Assembly: GCA_038212305.1 (NCBI GenBank)
Contig: JBBQUP010000010.1
Location: 1 to 51,653, forward strand
Source: JBBQUP01 sp038212305
GTDB taxonomy: Bacteria; Bacteroidota; Bacteroidia; Bacteroidales; Marinilabiliaceae
Direction: 5' to 3'
DNA length: 51,653 bases
In this document: one piece after another, positions 1-8,256 of the stretch
How the letters are laid out: the number at the start of each line of letters is the position of its first letter
Numbering within the stretch: the stretch's first letter is position 1
Notes under the pieces: generated by a model
Databases searched by the model: none
What the model saw: only the letters and a program-made list of their open reading frames with translations
What the model was told of the DNA's origin: nothing
Made by a program: the position numbers and the translations under genes

Positions 1-114
1 CAAGCTTTTGATCAACTGGTAGAAAAAACAAGAGAAATAATTAGACCAGGCAGGAGTAACCCAAGAAAGAAAAAACCAAAGAAACCTTACTCTATGAATT
101 ACAAACGATTATGA
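1..114 (+). pseudogene. C-terminal end of an IS4-like transposase (partial at window edge)
   Basis: Reading frame 1 is open from the first base to a TGA at 112-114. The 37 visible residues are strongly basic and include IIRPGR, a PRKKKPKKP stretch and a final NYKRL, which resembles the C-terminus of IS4-type transposases common in Bacteroidota. The catalytic DDE core lies outside the window, so whether the gene is intact is unknown. A likely IS end follows about 10 bases later. The family call is inferred from a short basic tail only. Confidence 0.45.
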
Positions 115-122
115 ATTATCAC

Positions 123-139
123 TAACTAAACGACATTGA
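123..139 (+). mobile_element. Probable right end of the IS element
   Basis: The 17-mer TAACTAAACGACATTGA lies just after the transposase tail and recurs identically at 11027-11043 next to another mobile remnant. This fits a terminal sequence of one IS family. It ends about 7 bases before the start codon of the GH3 gene, so the element inserted directly upstream of that gene. The left end is outside the window, so terminal inversion cannot be checked. Confidence 0.45.
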
Positions 140-145
140 ATTATC

Positions 146-2353
146 ATGATAAAGAAAGTTTTTCTTTTATTTGTACTTATAACTTTGGGAATTGTTACCA
201 TATCTGCACAAAAACTATTCCCTATTTATTTGGATGAGTCTAAATCGATTGATGAAAGGGTGGCCAATGCACTTTCATTAATGACTGTTGACGAGAAAGT
301 AGCACTTTGCCATGCTCAATCAAAATTTAGCGTTAAGGGTGTAGCTCGATTGGGAATACCTGAGCTCTGGATGTCTGATGGGCCACATGGTGTTAGAGCT
401 GAGTTTGAGTGGAATACTTGGCAATATGCTGGTTGGACCAATGATTCTTGTACGGCTTTTCCTGCGTTAACTTGTTTGGCTGCAACCTTTAATCCTAGTC
501 TATCATATATTTATGGTAAAGCAATTGGCGAAGAGGCACGCTATCGCAAAAAGGATGTTCTTTTAGGGCCTGGAGTTAACATATATCGGACTCCACTCAA
601 TGGTCGTAATTTTGAGTATTTGGGTGAGGATCCTTATTTGGCGTCTAAAATGTCAGTTCCCTATATTTGGGGGGTTCAAGAAAGTGGAGTTGCAGCTTGT
701 TTAAAGCATTTTGCACTTAATAATCAGGAAAAATGGAGATCTCATATTGATGTTGAGGTGAGTGATCGCGCCTTATATGAAATTTATTTACCTGCATTTA
801 AATCGGCTGTTATAGAAGGAAAAGTTGAGTCTATAATGGGATCGTACAATAAATTTCGTGGGCAGCATTGTTGCCATAATGAGCTTTTATTAAATAAAAT
901 ATTAAAAACCGACTGGCAGTTCGATGGAGTAGTTATTTCGGACTGGGGTGGAACCCATGATAGTTTTGAAGCTGTAAATTATGGACTCGATATTGAAATG
1001 GGTACTCATACCAATGGATTAACTTCAGATACCAATAGTCCATATAATACCTTCTATTTAGCTGATCCGTTTTTAGAAGGAATAAAATCGGGCAAGTACT
1101 CAATGAAATTGCTTGATGATAAAGCAACTAGAGTTTTAAAACTATTATTTCGAACAGCGTTACAATCTAAACGACCATTGGGAAGCCTTGCAACTGCTGA
1201 ACATGCCGCAGTATCACGAAAAATTGCAGAAGAGGGAATTGTGCTATTAAAGAATAGCACAGACATATTGCCTTTAAAAACAAATTCGCTTAAAAACATT
1301 TTAGTTGTTGGTGAAAATGCAACTCGAATGATGACTAAAGGTGGTGGTAGCTCAGAGCTTAAAGTTAAACTAGAAGTATCTCCTTTACAGGGATTAAAAA
1401 ATGCGATGGGTGCTGATGTTAAAATTACCTATGCAATGGGTTATGCGTCAGGACCATCAATGTACGGGAAGGTAGTTCCTCCGAAATTTAATACCGATTC
1501 GTTACGAAAGGCAGCAGTTGAATTAGCTAAGCAGGCTGATGTAGTAATTTATGTTGGAGGTTTAAATAAGAACTATTTACAGGATTGCGAAGATGGTGAT
1601 CGTCTTCAACTTGAATTACCTTTTGATCAGAATTTACTTTTGAACCAATTAGCCGAAGTAAATCCAAAAGTTGTAGTTGTTCTTTTAAGTGGAAATGCTG
1701 TTGCAATGCCTTGGTTAAATAAGGTGCCGGCAGTTGTGCAAGCTTGGTATTTAGGTTCCGAAGCAGGAAATGCTATTGCCTCAGTGCTTACAGGAACTGT
1801 TAATCCATCAGGTAAATTGCCTTTCACGTTTCCAGTTAAACTGTCTGATTGTGGTGCACATTCTTTTGGGGAATTATCTTATCCGGGCGATAGTATCAAA
1901 CAAGTTTATTCTGATGACATTTTGGTTGGTTATCGTTGGTATGATACAAAAAAAATTACTCCATTATTCCCTTTTGGATATGGATTATCTTATACTTCCT
2001 TTAAGCTTGGTAAGGCAACAATTCAGAAAAGCAGTTTTACACTAGCCGATACAGCTATTGTTACTGTTCCGCTAGCAAATATCGGATTGTTAAATGGTAA
2101 AGAGGTTATCCAAATTTATGTAACCGATAGTAAAGCATCGGTTCAGAGACCTTTAAAAGAGCTTAAAGGTTTTGCTAAAATGAATTTAAAAGCAGGAGAA
2201 TCAAAAACAGTTGAGATTAAACTACCTGTTGCTGATTGGGCATTTTATGACGAAAAAATCGGTAATTGGAATTTGGAAGCTGGTAAATTTATTTTAAGCA
2301 TCGGAACTTCATCGCGAGATATTAGCCAAAAAATTGAAGTTGCAGTTAAGTAG
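146..2353 (+). CDS. Secreted GH3 family beta-glucosidase
   Basis: Glycoside hydrolase family 3 enzyme of 735 aa that removes glucose, or a related sugar, from the non-reducing end of beta-glucans or oligosaccharides. Residues 1-21 form a signal peptide ending in SAQ, so it acts in the periplasm or at the cell surface. The GH3 N-terminal barrel includes GPGVNIYRTPLNGRNFEYLGE and the nucleophile motif VVISDW with Asp266. The alpha/beta sandwich follows (about 360-590), then a fibronectin III-like C-terminal domain containing PLKELKGF. Length is normal for BglX-like enzymes. Exact substrate cannot be read. An IS end sits directly upstream, so native promoter sequence may have been displaced. A GH5 endoglucanase lies 9 kb away and could supply cello-oligosaccharides (inference). 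Confidence 0.92.
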   Translation: MIKKVFLLFVLITLGIVTISAQKLFPIYLDESKSIDERVANALSLMTVDEKVALCHAQSKFSVKGVARLGIPELWMSDGPHGVRAEFEWNTWQYAGWTNDSCTAFPALTCLAATFNPSLSYIYGKAIGEEARYRKKDVLLGPGVNIYRTPLNGRNFEYLGEDPYLASKMSVPYIWGVQESGVAACLKHFALNNQEKWRSHIDVEVSDRALYEIYLPAFKSAVIEGKVESIMGSYNKFRGQHCCHNELLLNKILKTDWQFDGVVISDWGGTHDSFEAVNYGLDIEMGTHTNGLTSDTNSPYNTFYLADPFLEGIKSGKYSMKLLDDKATRVLKLLFRTALQSKRPLGSLATAEHAAVSRKIAEEGIVLLKNSTDILPLKTNSLKNILVVGENATRMMTKGGGSSELKVKLEVSPLQGLKNAMGADVKITYAMGYASGPSMYGKVVPPKFNTDSLRKAAVELAKQADVVIYVGGLNKNYLQDCEDGDRLQLELPFDQNLLLNQLAEVNPKVVVVLLSGNAVAMPWLNKVPAVVQAWYLGSEAGNAIASVLTGTVNPSGKLPFTFPVKLSDCGAHSFGELSYPGDSIKQVYSDDILVGYRWYDTKKITPLFPFGYGLSYTSFKLGKATIQKSSFTLADTAIVTVPLANIGLLNGKEVIQIYVTDSKASVQRPLKELKGFAKMNLKAGESKTVEIKLPVADWAFYDEKIGNWNLEAGKFILSIGTSSRDISQKIEVAVK

Positions 2354-2373
2354 CTATAAAATTGAGTATTAAA

Positions 2374-2410
2374 AAATGCCCTCAATGATCTTAAGTTATT
2401 GAGGGCATTT
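2374..2410. terminator. Bidirectional terminator between convergent genes
   Basis: A perfect 13-bp stem, AAATGCCCTCAAT pairing with ATTGAGGGCATTT, encloses an 11-base loop. A-rich sequence on the left and T-rich sequence on the right give U-tracts on both strands. It lies between the convergent GH3 and esterase genes. Confidence 0.85.
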
Positions 2411-2427
2411 AAATTATAAGTGTTTAG

Positions 2428-3828
2428 TTACCATTCATCGGTACGAAAAGCAGAGGTTGGTAAATTGGCTTTATTAAATAAATTTGGTTGAGCGGTATCT
2501 GAGAACGCAAATCGAACTGCAATAGGGTTTTTTATCGCTTTGTTTGTAACTATAACAGATTCGCCTTTAATTCTAGCTTGTGCAGGAACAAATATCCTAT
2601 CTTCTCCAGCAATTTCAAAATCGGTAAGTGTTTTCCCTTTGACTATTAAACCTTGTTGGGCATAATCGAATTCAATGATAATTTTATCTTTTTGAATGGT
2701 CAATGAGCGATATATTGGACCTGAAAACAGGATCTCTTTTCCATAATCGTTAGCCAATGCCCAAATTGCCAATCGTTGTCCAACTTGTTGTTTTTGTAGT
2801 GGATGGATGGTTGTTAAACTACCTATGTCGTTTATCACAGCCATGCCTGTATGGGCGACTTTAAGTGTTTTTAATTGAGCTTCGCGTAAGTAAGCACTTG
2901 CATTGTTTTTATAAGTATATGGAGCTATTTGAGTATAGTAAAAAGGCATCTCGGAACCCCATGCTGATCTCCATTGTGCAATTAATGTTGTCATAACTTC
3001 TTCATAAACTTCAGCATTTTTTACATTGCTTTCGCCTTGATACCATATCACTCCTTTAATTTTATAATTCTCCAGTGGATAAATCATGGCATTGTACAAA
3101 GCTCCAGGAGCTGGAGGCCAAGTTTTTTGAGGATTTAAGAGTTTTAAATAAGGTTCATATAAATGATTATCTTCGGTAATAGTCTCTTTTCTTACCCACG
3201 ATTCGGCATTGGTTCCTCCCCAACTCGATGCAATAATTCCAATTGGAATACCCAATACCTGATTAAGCGTTTTTGCGAAAAAGTAAGCGGTTGCCGAAAA
3301 TGATTTTACGTTATTGGGATTCGATACTTGCCACGAACCAGAACAATTATCTTGTGGATAGTCCGAGATCATTTTCTCAACAGTATACATTCGAATATTG
3401 GAATTTTCGGCATTTTTTATTTCATCTCTATAATTGATGACTCCCTGAAAACCATTGTTCACTGAATCAACCGGCATTTCCATATTTGACTGTCCCGATG
3501 CCAACCAAACTTCTCCAATCATTATGTTGTTAATAGTTTTTATTTCATGGGATGAGATGGATAAAGCATAAGGCCCACCATATGAAGGTGTTTTAAGTTC
3601 AACACTCCATCTGCCATTCATAGCACTAACAGTCATGGTATCAGAACTCCAACTAGCTGATACTTTTAGTTTTTCTCTAACTTGGGTTGTCCATCCCCAA
3701 ATAGTAATTGTTTGATTTTGCTGCAATACCATGTTATCGGAAATAATTGAGGGTAATATAATTCGAGCCTGCATCGTTGTCGCAATGCACAAAACAGCAA
3801 TTACAAAAAGATAAATGGGTTTTTTCAT
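2428..3828 (-). CDS. Sialate O-acetylesterase-like SGNH esterase
   Basis: Predicted secreted esterase of 466 aa with an N-terminal signal peptide ending near MQA. The SGNH/sialate O-acetylesterase family removes O-acetyl groups from sialic acids or plant polysaccharides. Visible blocks are WLASGQSNMEMPVD (nucleophile Ser), GVIWYQGESN, and a late IHPLQKQQVGQRLA block that should supply the catalytic His. N-terminal about 90 residues form a beta-rich domain usual for the family. It converges on the GH3 gene, and the pair could act on acetylated glycans, but no SusC/SusD pair or sialidase is in the window. The MITE-like element lies just upstream of its start and may lie over or near its promoter. 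Confidence 0.85.
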   Translation of the reverse strand: MKKPIYLFVIAVLCIATTMQARIILPSIISDNMVLQQNQTITIWGWTTQVREKLKVSASWSSDTMTVSAMNGRWSVELKTPSYGGPYALSISSHEIKTINNIMIGEVWLASGQSNMEMPVDSVNNGFQGVINYRDEIKNAENSNIRMYTVEKMISDYPQDNCSGSWQVSNPNNVKSFSATAYFFAKTLNQVLGIPIGIIASSWGGTNAESWVRKETITEDNHLYEPYLKLLNPQKTWPPAPGALYNAMIYPLENYKIKGVIWYQGESNVKNAEVYEEVMTTLIAQWRSAWGSEMPFYYTQIAPYTYKNNASAYLREAQLKTLKVAHTGMAVINDIGSLTTIHPLQKQQVGQRLAIWALANDYGKEILFSGPIYRSLTIQKDKIIIEFDYAQQGLIVKGKTLTDFEIAGEDRIFVPAQARIKGESVIVTNKAIKNPIAVRFAFSDTAQPNLFNKANLPTSAFRTDEW

Positions 3829-3849
3829 GAATATTTTTTTATCTAATTA

Positions 3850-4160
3850 GGGTCTGCTGAAAAACTAAAGCAGCTTTATTTTCTAATTTTCCCGTAGGGA
3901 ATTAATATCAATAGAAAATCATGTACGATTGTTTATTTTGCCCGTAGGGCATTAACATTCATTAATTTAGGTTAATTCCCTACGGGGAACAAATTATCTC
4001 AGCATTAATTTCCTATTGATATTTATCCCCTAACGGGGAATTTAAAATTTAATAAGTCAATGGGTTATTTAATATTTTCTCTATTCTCTTGCATTTGGCA
4101 TCTATAAAAATCAAGTTATTTAATTGTAATAGAATTAAATAATACTTTTTCAGCAGACCC
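3850..4160. mobile_element. MITE-like element with 15-bp terminal inverted repeats
   Basis: The ends are exact inverted repeats: GGGTCTGCTGAAAAA at 3850-3864 and its reverse complement at 4146-4160. Both are flanked by TAATTA (3844-3849 and 4161-4166), read either as a 6-bp target duplication or, since it is palindromic, as extended inverted repeats. The 311-bp interior has no credible ORF. It contains nested imperfect palindromes built on CCCGTAGGG/CCCTACGGG and on ATATCAATAG/CTATTGATAT, so the whole could fold as a long hairpin. No transposase is inside, so it would depend on a related full element elsewhere. Confidence 0.8.
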
Positions 4161-4217
4161 TAATTAACTATTTTTTAGTTTAACATATCCTTTGTTGTGC
4201 AGTAAGACGACAATCTC

Positions 4218-4925
4218 TCAAACATACACATTTCCAATTTTAATGAGTTTAGGAATGTTTAAAAGCTTCACTTTTCGGCCATTGAGCTCAATAAGTTTAT
4301 CTGTTTTAAATTCAGATAACAATCGAATAACTGATTCTGTAGCTGTACCAACCATATTCGCCAACTCTTCGCGAGTTAAAGATATTTTGAGAGTGCCATC
4401 AGCTTCAACATCAAATGTATCCATTAGCAATAGCAATACTTCGGCCAATCGTTCGCGAACCGTTTTTTGAGCTATATCGGTCAAGTATTTATTTGATTCC
4501 CCCAACTCGCGACACGTTAGTTTCATTAAATTCATGGCAAATTCAGGGCTTGCCTTAATCAAATGATTGAGTTCATCGCCAGGTACATAACAAAGTACGG
4601 CATCGGTAATAACTTTTGCCGTAGTACAAGCAAGTTCATCGCTTATAACCGATCGAAATCCAATTAAATCGCCCTCTTTCGCAAAACGAATGATTTGTTC
4701 TTTACCATCAAACCCCGTTTTATATACTTTTAAAATCCCTTGAATAATCACATAAGTACCGTTGATTCGGCTTCCTTCATGGTAGATAATGTTCCCACGT
4801 TTATGAACCGTGCAACTCATTGTTTGATGTAGAAGATCAAGTTCAGGTTCAGATAATCCTTTGAAGATCTCGTGTTCAAGAAGGTTTACCTCTTCGGCAT
4901 ACGGAGTACTTTGAATGTTTTTCAT
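4218..4925 (-). CDS. Crp/Fnr family transcriptional regulator
   Basis: Regulator of 235 aa with an N-terminal cyclic-nucleotide-binding-type beta barrel (about 18-135, including GNIIYHEGSRINGTYVI and AKEGDLIGFRS) and a C-terminal winged helix of the Crp type (about 160-225, LTREELANMVGTATESVIRLL as recognition region). The N-terminal cysteine cluster of oxygen-sensing Fnr is absent, so a [4Fe-4S] switch is unlikely. The effector is unknown; Bacteroidota members of this group often have no proven cAMP link. It is monocistronic, with a 280-base AT-rich gap upstream in which no clear TAnnTTTG site was found. Confidence 0.88.
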   Translation of the reverse strand: MKNIQSTPYAEEVNLLEHEIFKGLSEPELDLLHQTMSCTVHKRGNIIYHEGSRINGTYVIIQGILKVYKTGFDGKEQIIRFAKEGDLIGFRSVISDELACTTAKVITDAVLCYVPGDELNHLIKASPEFAMNLMKLTCRELGESNKYLTDIAQKTVRERLAEVLLLLMDTFDVEADGTLKISLTREELANMVGTATESVIRLLSEFKTDKLIELNGRKVKLLNIPKLIKIGNVYV

Positions 4926-5205
4926 AGATCAAATTGGATTAAATCAACTTTTGTGCAGCATGATAATAATCATGAATTTAAGCAATCGTTATTTAATTTC
5001 AAACTAAATAGTCTGCGAAAGTATTTATTTCGTTTAAAACAACTATGCCTGTTTAAATGTTATATAACACACGCAAGATTGTTAAAAATTTATTAATTAT
5101 TATTAGTTTTTACAGAATTATTAACAAATGGGCGTTGCGCTGTTAATATGAATTATTTTTTTAGCTTATTGTTATTAAGTATAACTTTAAGAATCTTTTA
5201 ACTAT
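4926..5205. other. AT-rich intergenic stretch, no gene seen
   Basis: Upstream region of the Crp-like gene. It is AT-rich with no credible ORF, tRNA or strong hairpin. It must hold the promoter of the minus-strand regulator, but I found only weak matches to the -7 element. The folded repeat begins at its right end. Confidence 0.5.
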
Positions 5206-5346
5206 GAGTTTACTCCGAAAAGTCAAAAACCCCTAAATCCCCTTAAGGGGACTTTGACGAGTTCCTTGATTTTCAATGATTTCTATTTTAGGGGTCGGGG
5301 GTAAGAAGTTGAAAATCAAGGAACTTAGACTTTTTGGAGTGGACTC
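5206..5346. repeat. Nested inverted-repeat intergenic element
   Basis: A 141-bp segment made of nested inverted repeats. The outer arms are ACTCCGAAAAGTC (5212-5224) against GACTTTTTGGAGT (5328-5340) with one mismatch, extended outward by GAGT/ACTC. A perfect inner 16-bp pair is GTTCCTTGATTTTCAA (5261-5276) against 5309-5324. The left part holds CCCCTAAATCCCC and CCCCTTAAGGGG, sequences that, as I recall, are widespread in Bacteroidota intergenic repeats. No coding potential; a short ORF on the minus strand here is an artefact. It ends about 30 bases before the OsmC gene. Confidence 0.7.
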
Positions 5347-5374
5347 GCCCATCATAAAATTAAAATAGTATATT

Positions 5375-5791
5375 ATGAAATCATCATTAGTTGTAAAATG
5401 GACTGGCGATATGGCTTTCGAAACCGAAATTGCCGGCCATAAGTTAATTATGGATGCAGCTCCTGAGTCGGGAGGTGAAAATAAAGGTGTTCGGCCTAAA
5501 CCATTGCAATTGGCTGCGTTGGGTGGATGTTCGGGCATGGATGTGGTATCTCTTTTAAAAAAGATGCGAATTGACATTGAATCGTTCGAAATGATAATAG
5601 AAGGTGATATGACTGAGGAGCATCCTAAACATTATCAATCCATTCATGTGGTGTATCAATTTAAAGGCAAAGATTTACCAATGGATAAGTTAGAAAAAGT
5701 AGTGAGTATGTCGCAAGATAAGTATTGTGGAGTGGCTGCGTTATACAAAAAAGCAATTCCAGTAACTACTGAGATTCTAGTGGTTGAGTAA
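5375..5791 (+). CDS. OsmC/Ohr family protein
   Basis: Small cytoplasmic protein of 138 aa of the OsmC/Ohr fold, a thiol-dependent family that reduces organic hydroperoxides. Two conserved cysteines are visible: Cys52 in GGCSGMDV (peroxidatic type) and Cys118 in DKYCGV (resolving type), the spacing expected of the family. Arg/Glu residues supporting the active site (GVRPKPLQLAALGG) are also present. It is a single gene, bounded by a folded repeat upstream and an inverted repeat downstream. It could be a YhfA-type member of unknown substrate rather than a true hydroperoxide reductase. Confidence 0.88.
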   Translation: MKSSLVVKWTGDMAFETEIAGHKLIMDAAPESGGENKGVRPKPLQLAALGGCSGMDVVSLLKKMRIDIESFEMIIEGDMTEEHPKHYQSIHVVYQFKGKDLPMDKLEKVVSMSQDKYCGVAALYKKAIPVTTEILVVE

Positions 5792-5800
5792 GCAAGACAC

Positions 5801-5854
5801 AAGACACAAGTATCAAGACACGAGATTAAAGCATTATTTTGATACTTGTGTCTT
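5801..5854. terminator. Inverted repeat / likely terminator between osmC-like gene and pheS
   Basis: A perfect 16-bp pair, AAGACACAAGTATCAA at 5801-5816 and its reverse complement at 5839-5854, sits between convergent genes. Units such as AAGACACAAG and TATCAAGACAC recur in tandem around it, so it may have begun as a simple repeat and now serves as a hairpin terminator. U-tracts are poor. Confidence 0.55.
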
Positions 5855-5876
5855 GATACTCAATTCTTGATACTTT

Positions 5877-6896
5877 TCAATACGCCGATTTAAATTGCTC
5901 TAAAAAGCGAATATCGTTTTCGAAGAAATGACGAATATCTTTTATTTGATATTTTAGCATGGTAATGCGCTCAATGCCCATTCCAAATGCAAAGCCGGTG
6001 TACTCTTTGCTGTTGATATTACAAAAATCGAGAACGGCTGGATCAACCATGCCGCATCCTAAAATTTCGACCCATCCAGTGTATTTACATACATTACAGC
6101 CTTTTCCACCACAAATAGAACATGAAATGTCCATTTCGGCTGATGGTTCGGTAAATGGGAAAAAGGATGGACGTAAACGAATCTGAGTGTCAGCACCAAA
6201 CATTTCTTTAGCAAAGTAAAGCAAGGTTTGTTTAAGATCGGCGAACGATACGTTTTTATCGATATACAAACCTTCTACCTGATGGAAAATACAATGTGCT
6301 CTGGCTGAAATGGCTTCATTTCGAAATACTCGTCCAGGGAAAATAGCTCGAATGGGAGGTTGCGAGTTTTCCATCACGCGTACTTGTACCGATGAGGTGT
6401 GCGTACGTAGCAGAATATCGGGGTTTTTATTGATGAAAAAGGTATCCTGCATATCACGGGCAGGATGTTCCAATGGAAAATTTAAAGCGGTAAAAACATG
6501 CCAGTCATCTTCAATTTCTGGCCCCTCGGCAATCGAAAATCCTAAACGGTTAAATATGTCAACTATTTCGTTTTTTACCACAGTAAGTGGATGAGGTCCA
6601 CCCACTGCAAAAGGCTCTCCTGGGCGAGTATAGTCCTGACTATCGTTGCTTTGATTAGAGTTTTCGAAAGCTTCTTTTAATTCGTTAATTCGATCAGTGG
6701 CCTGTGTTTTTAGCTCGTTTAAAATTTTACCAACTTCGCGTTTAACCTCTTTATCAACCAGTTTAAAATCGTCGAATAATTGAGTTACAATGCCTTTTTT
6801 CCCAAGGTATTTAATACGCCATTGTTCTGCTTCATCAGGAGACTTGGCGGTTAGTTGTTTAATTTCGGCTTGAAGTGTTTTAATTTTATCGAGCAT
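5877..6896 (-). CDS. pheS: Phenylalanyl-tRNA synthetase alpha subunit
   Basis: PheS, 339 aa, the catalytic subunit of the alpha2beta2 enzyme that charges tRNA-Phe. It has the N-terminal coiled-coil (about 1-90) and the class II catalytic core: GGPHPLTVV, DTFFINKNPDILLRTHTS, FPGRVFRNEAISARAH (motif 2) and GFAFGMGIERITML (motif 3). A cysteine-rich insert CSICGGKGCNVCKYTGW lies before motif 3, as in many bacterial PheS. pheT is not adjacent. Length is normal. Transcribed on the same strand as the cyclophilins but upstream-separated from them by about 65 bases. Confidence 0.97.
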   Translation of the reverse strand: MLDKIKTLQAEIKQLTAKSPDEAEQWRIKYLGKKGIVTQLFDDFKLVDKEVKREVGKILNELKTQATDRINELKEAFENSNQSNDSQDYTRPGEPFAVGGPHPLTVVKNEIVDIFNRLGFSIAEGPEIEDDWHVFTALNFPLEHPARDMQDTFFINKNPDILLRTHTSSVQVRVMENSQPPIRAIFPGRVFRNEAISARAHCIFHQVEGLYIDKNVSFADLKQTLLYFAKEMFGADTQIRLRPSFFPFTEPSAEMDISCSICGGKGCNVCKYTGWVEILGCGMVDPAVLDFCNINSKEYTGFAFGMGIERITMLKYQIKDIRHFFENDIRFLEQFKSAY

Positions 6897-6962
6897 AATA
6901 AGCTATTTTTTATCGATTGCAAAAATAATCAATTGTATTGGTGAGGCATCATTTTCAGCCAA

Positions 6963-8248
6963 TTATTTGTATAAAACTGAAACGGATATAATTCTAATAT
7001 CTTTAACGGGACGATCAACGGCGTAGGTTTCGACCAACGATATTTTATCTACGAGCTCCATTCCATGAGTTACTTCTCCAAAACAGTGTAGTCGCTATCT
7101 AAATACGGAGCTCCTCCAATAGTAGTATAAACTGTTCGTTGCTCAGGCGAAAAGTGCTTGTTTTTATGTTTTTCTAAATCGCTTAATTCATCGTTGGTAA
7201 AAGCGCGACCTGCAACTATGTAAAACTGAGAACCATCGCATCGGTTGTGAGCATTGCGATCGGCTGGTAATTTTGATGCAGCAATGGCTCCCCGCTTGTG
7301 AAATAAATTAGGCGAAATGCTAAGTGGGAGAGTATAACCTGGGCCTTCCCATCCAACCACATCATCTTTTTTTGCGTGTTTTGTATCGGCAGCACCTGTT
7401 TGAATTAGAAAGCCTTTTATCACTCTGTGAATAAGCAAGCTATCGTAGAATCCATCGCAAACTAAACGAATAAAATTATCGCGATATTGTGGTGTTTCAT
7501 TGTATAGTTTTAGGTCGATTTGCCCCATGCTGGTTAAAATTCTAAAGCCTTTAATCTTCGTAAAAGAAGGATAAGTTCGCGATGATTTAGTGCTTAAATC
7601 GAAAATGGACTTTAAATCAACTATTTTGATTTGAAGTTTTTGAATTTCATTAACCGCTAGCGCTAAAAGTTGAGATGAATCGTGAATTTTTCGGGTTTGA
7701 GCAATGCCAATTAATTGGTGAGCGGTTGTAAATATGGCTTCTCCTTCGGAATAGTCGTTTGAGAGGGGAACACACAAAATGGAATCGATTTCGATGGGTT
7801 TTTGATAAGGTGTTTTACGTACAAATAGTTTTCGATTGGTTCGAAATAATGAATATACCGAATCGGTTGAATTGGGGTTGGAATTGGCTTCGAGCGTTGA
7901 TTTGCCCGAAATGAACGATTGCATGATTACCAAATTGGTTGTATGATCGAAGGCTAAGTAACCTTCAATATCGCTGTATTCATTAGTCGCCATTGGCGCA
8001 ATTTTTACTCGGAACGCACCTTTTATTAAGCTTAAATTGGCTAAAACTTGTTTTGGCGCAATGTAAAAACCAAAACCTTGACTGATTTGTTGGTTGTAAT
8101 GATTAAAGGTTTTGATGTTAACTAGCGCATCTGAATTTTGATGAAGTGTATATTTTGGAGGTGTTGTGTTTTCTACCTTTTTTTTTGGTGTAGGGTTACA
8201 GGCATAAAAAGCGATTGAAATAATAATTAATTGAACATACAATTTCAT
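6963..8248 (-). pseudogene. Lipoprotein: inactive trypsin-like domain fused to cyclophilin, frameshifted near the C-terminus
   Basis: Lipobox AFYAC gives Cys17 as the lipidation site. Residues about 40-210 match the outline of an HtrA/trypsin-like domain, but Ser73 stands where catalytic His is expected (VLANLSLIKGA), Asn105 replaces Asp (FDHTTNLVIM) and no GNSGG serine motif remains (YSEGEAIF). From about 235 on there is a cyclophilin-type prolyl isomerase (HRVIKGFLIQTG, GSQFYIVAGRAF). The continuous frame stops at 7070 after DYTVLEK. Adding one base in the four-A run at 7080-7083 restores the expected VFGEVTHGMELVDKIS and continues to a TAA at 6963-6965, matching the two paralogues upstream. 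So either a real truncation of about 40 residues or a sequencing error. Starts 8 bases after the preceding cyclophilin. Confidence 0.75.
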
Positions 8249-8256
8249 GCGCTTGG

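Noticed and set aside
3880..4050. CRISPR-like array of CCCGTAGGG/CCCTACGGG units
   Set aside because: The units are palindromic, unevenly spaced, in both orientations, and lie inside a MITE-like element; no cas genes occur.
4192..4470. A 92-aa ORF on the plus strand
   Set aside because: It is antisense to the Crp-like gene and has no family features.
4218..4925. Oxygen-sensing Fnr
   Set aside because: The N-terminal cysteine cluster needed for the iron-sulfur site is missing.
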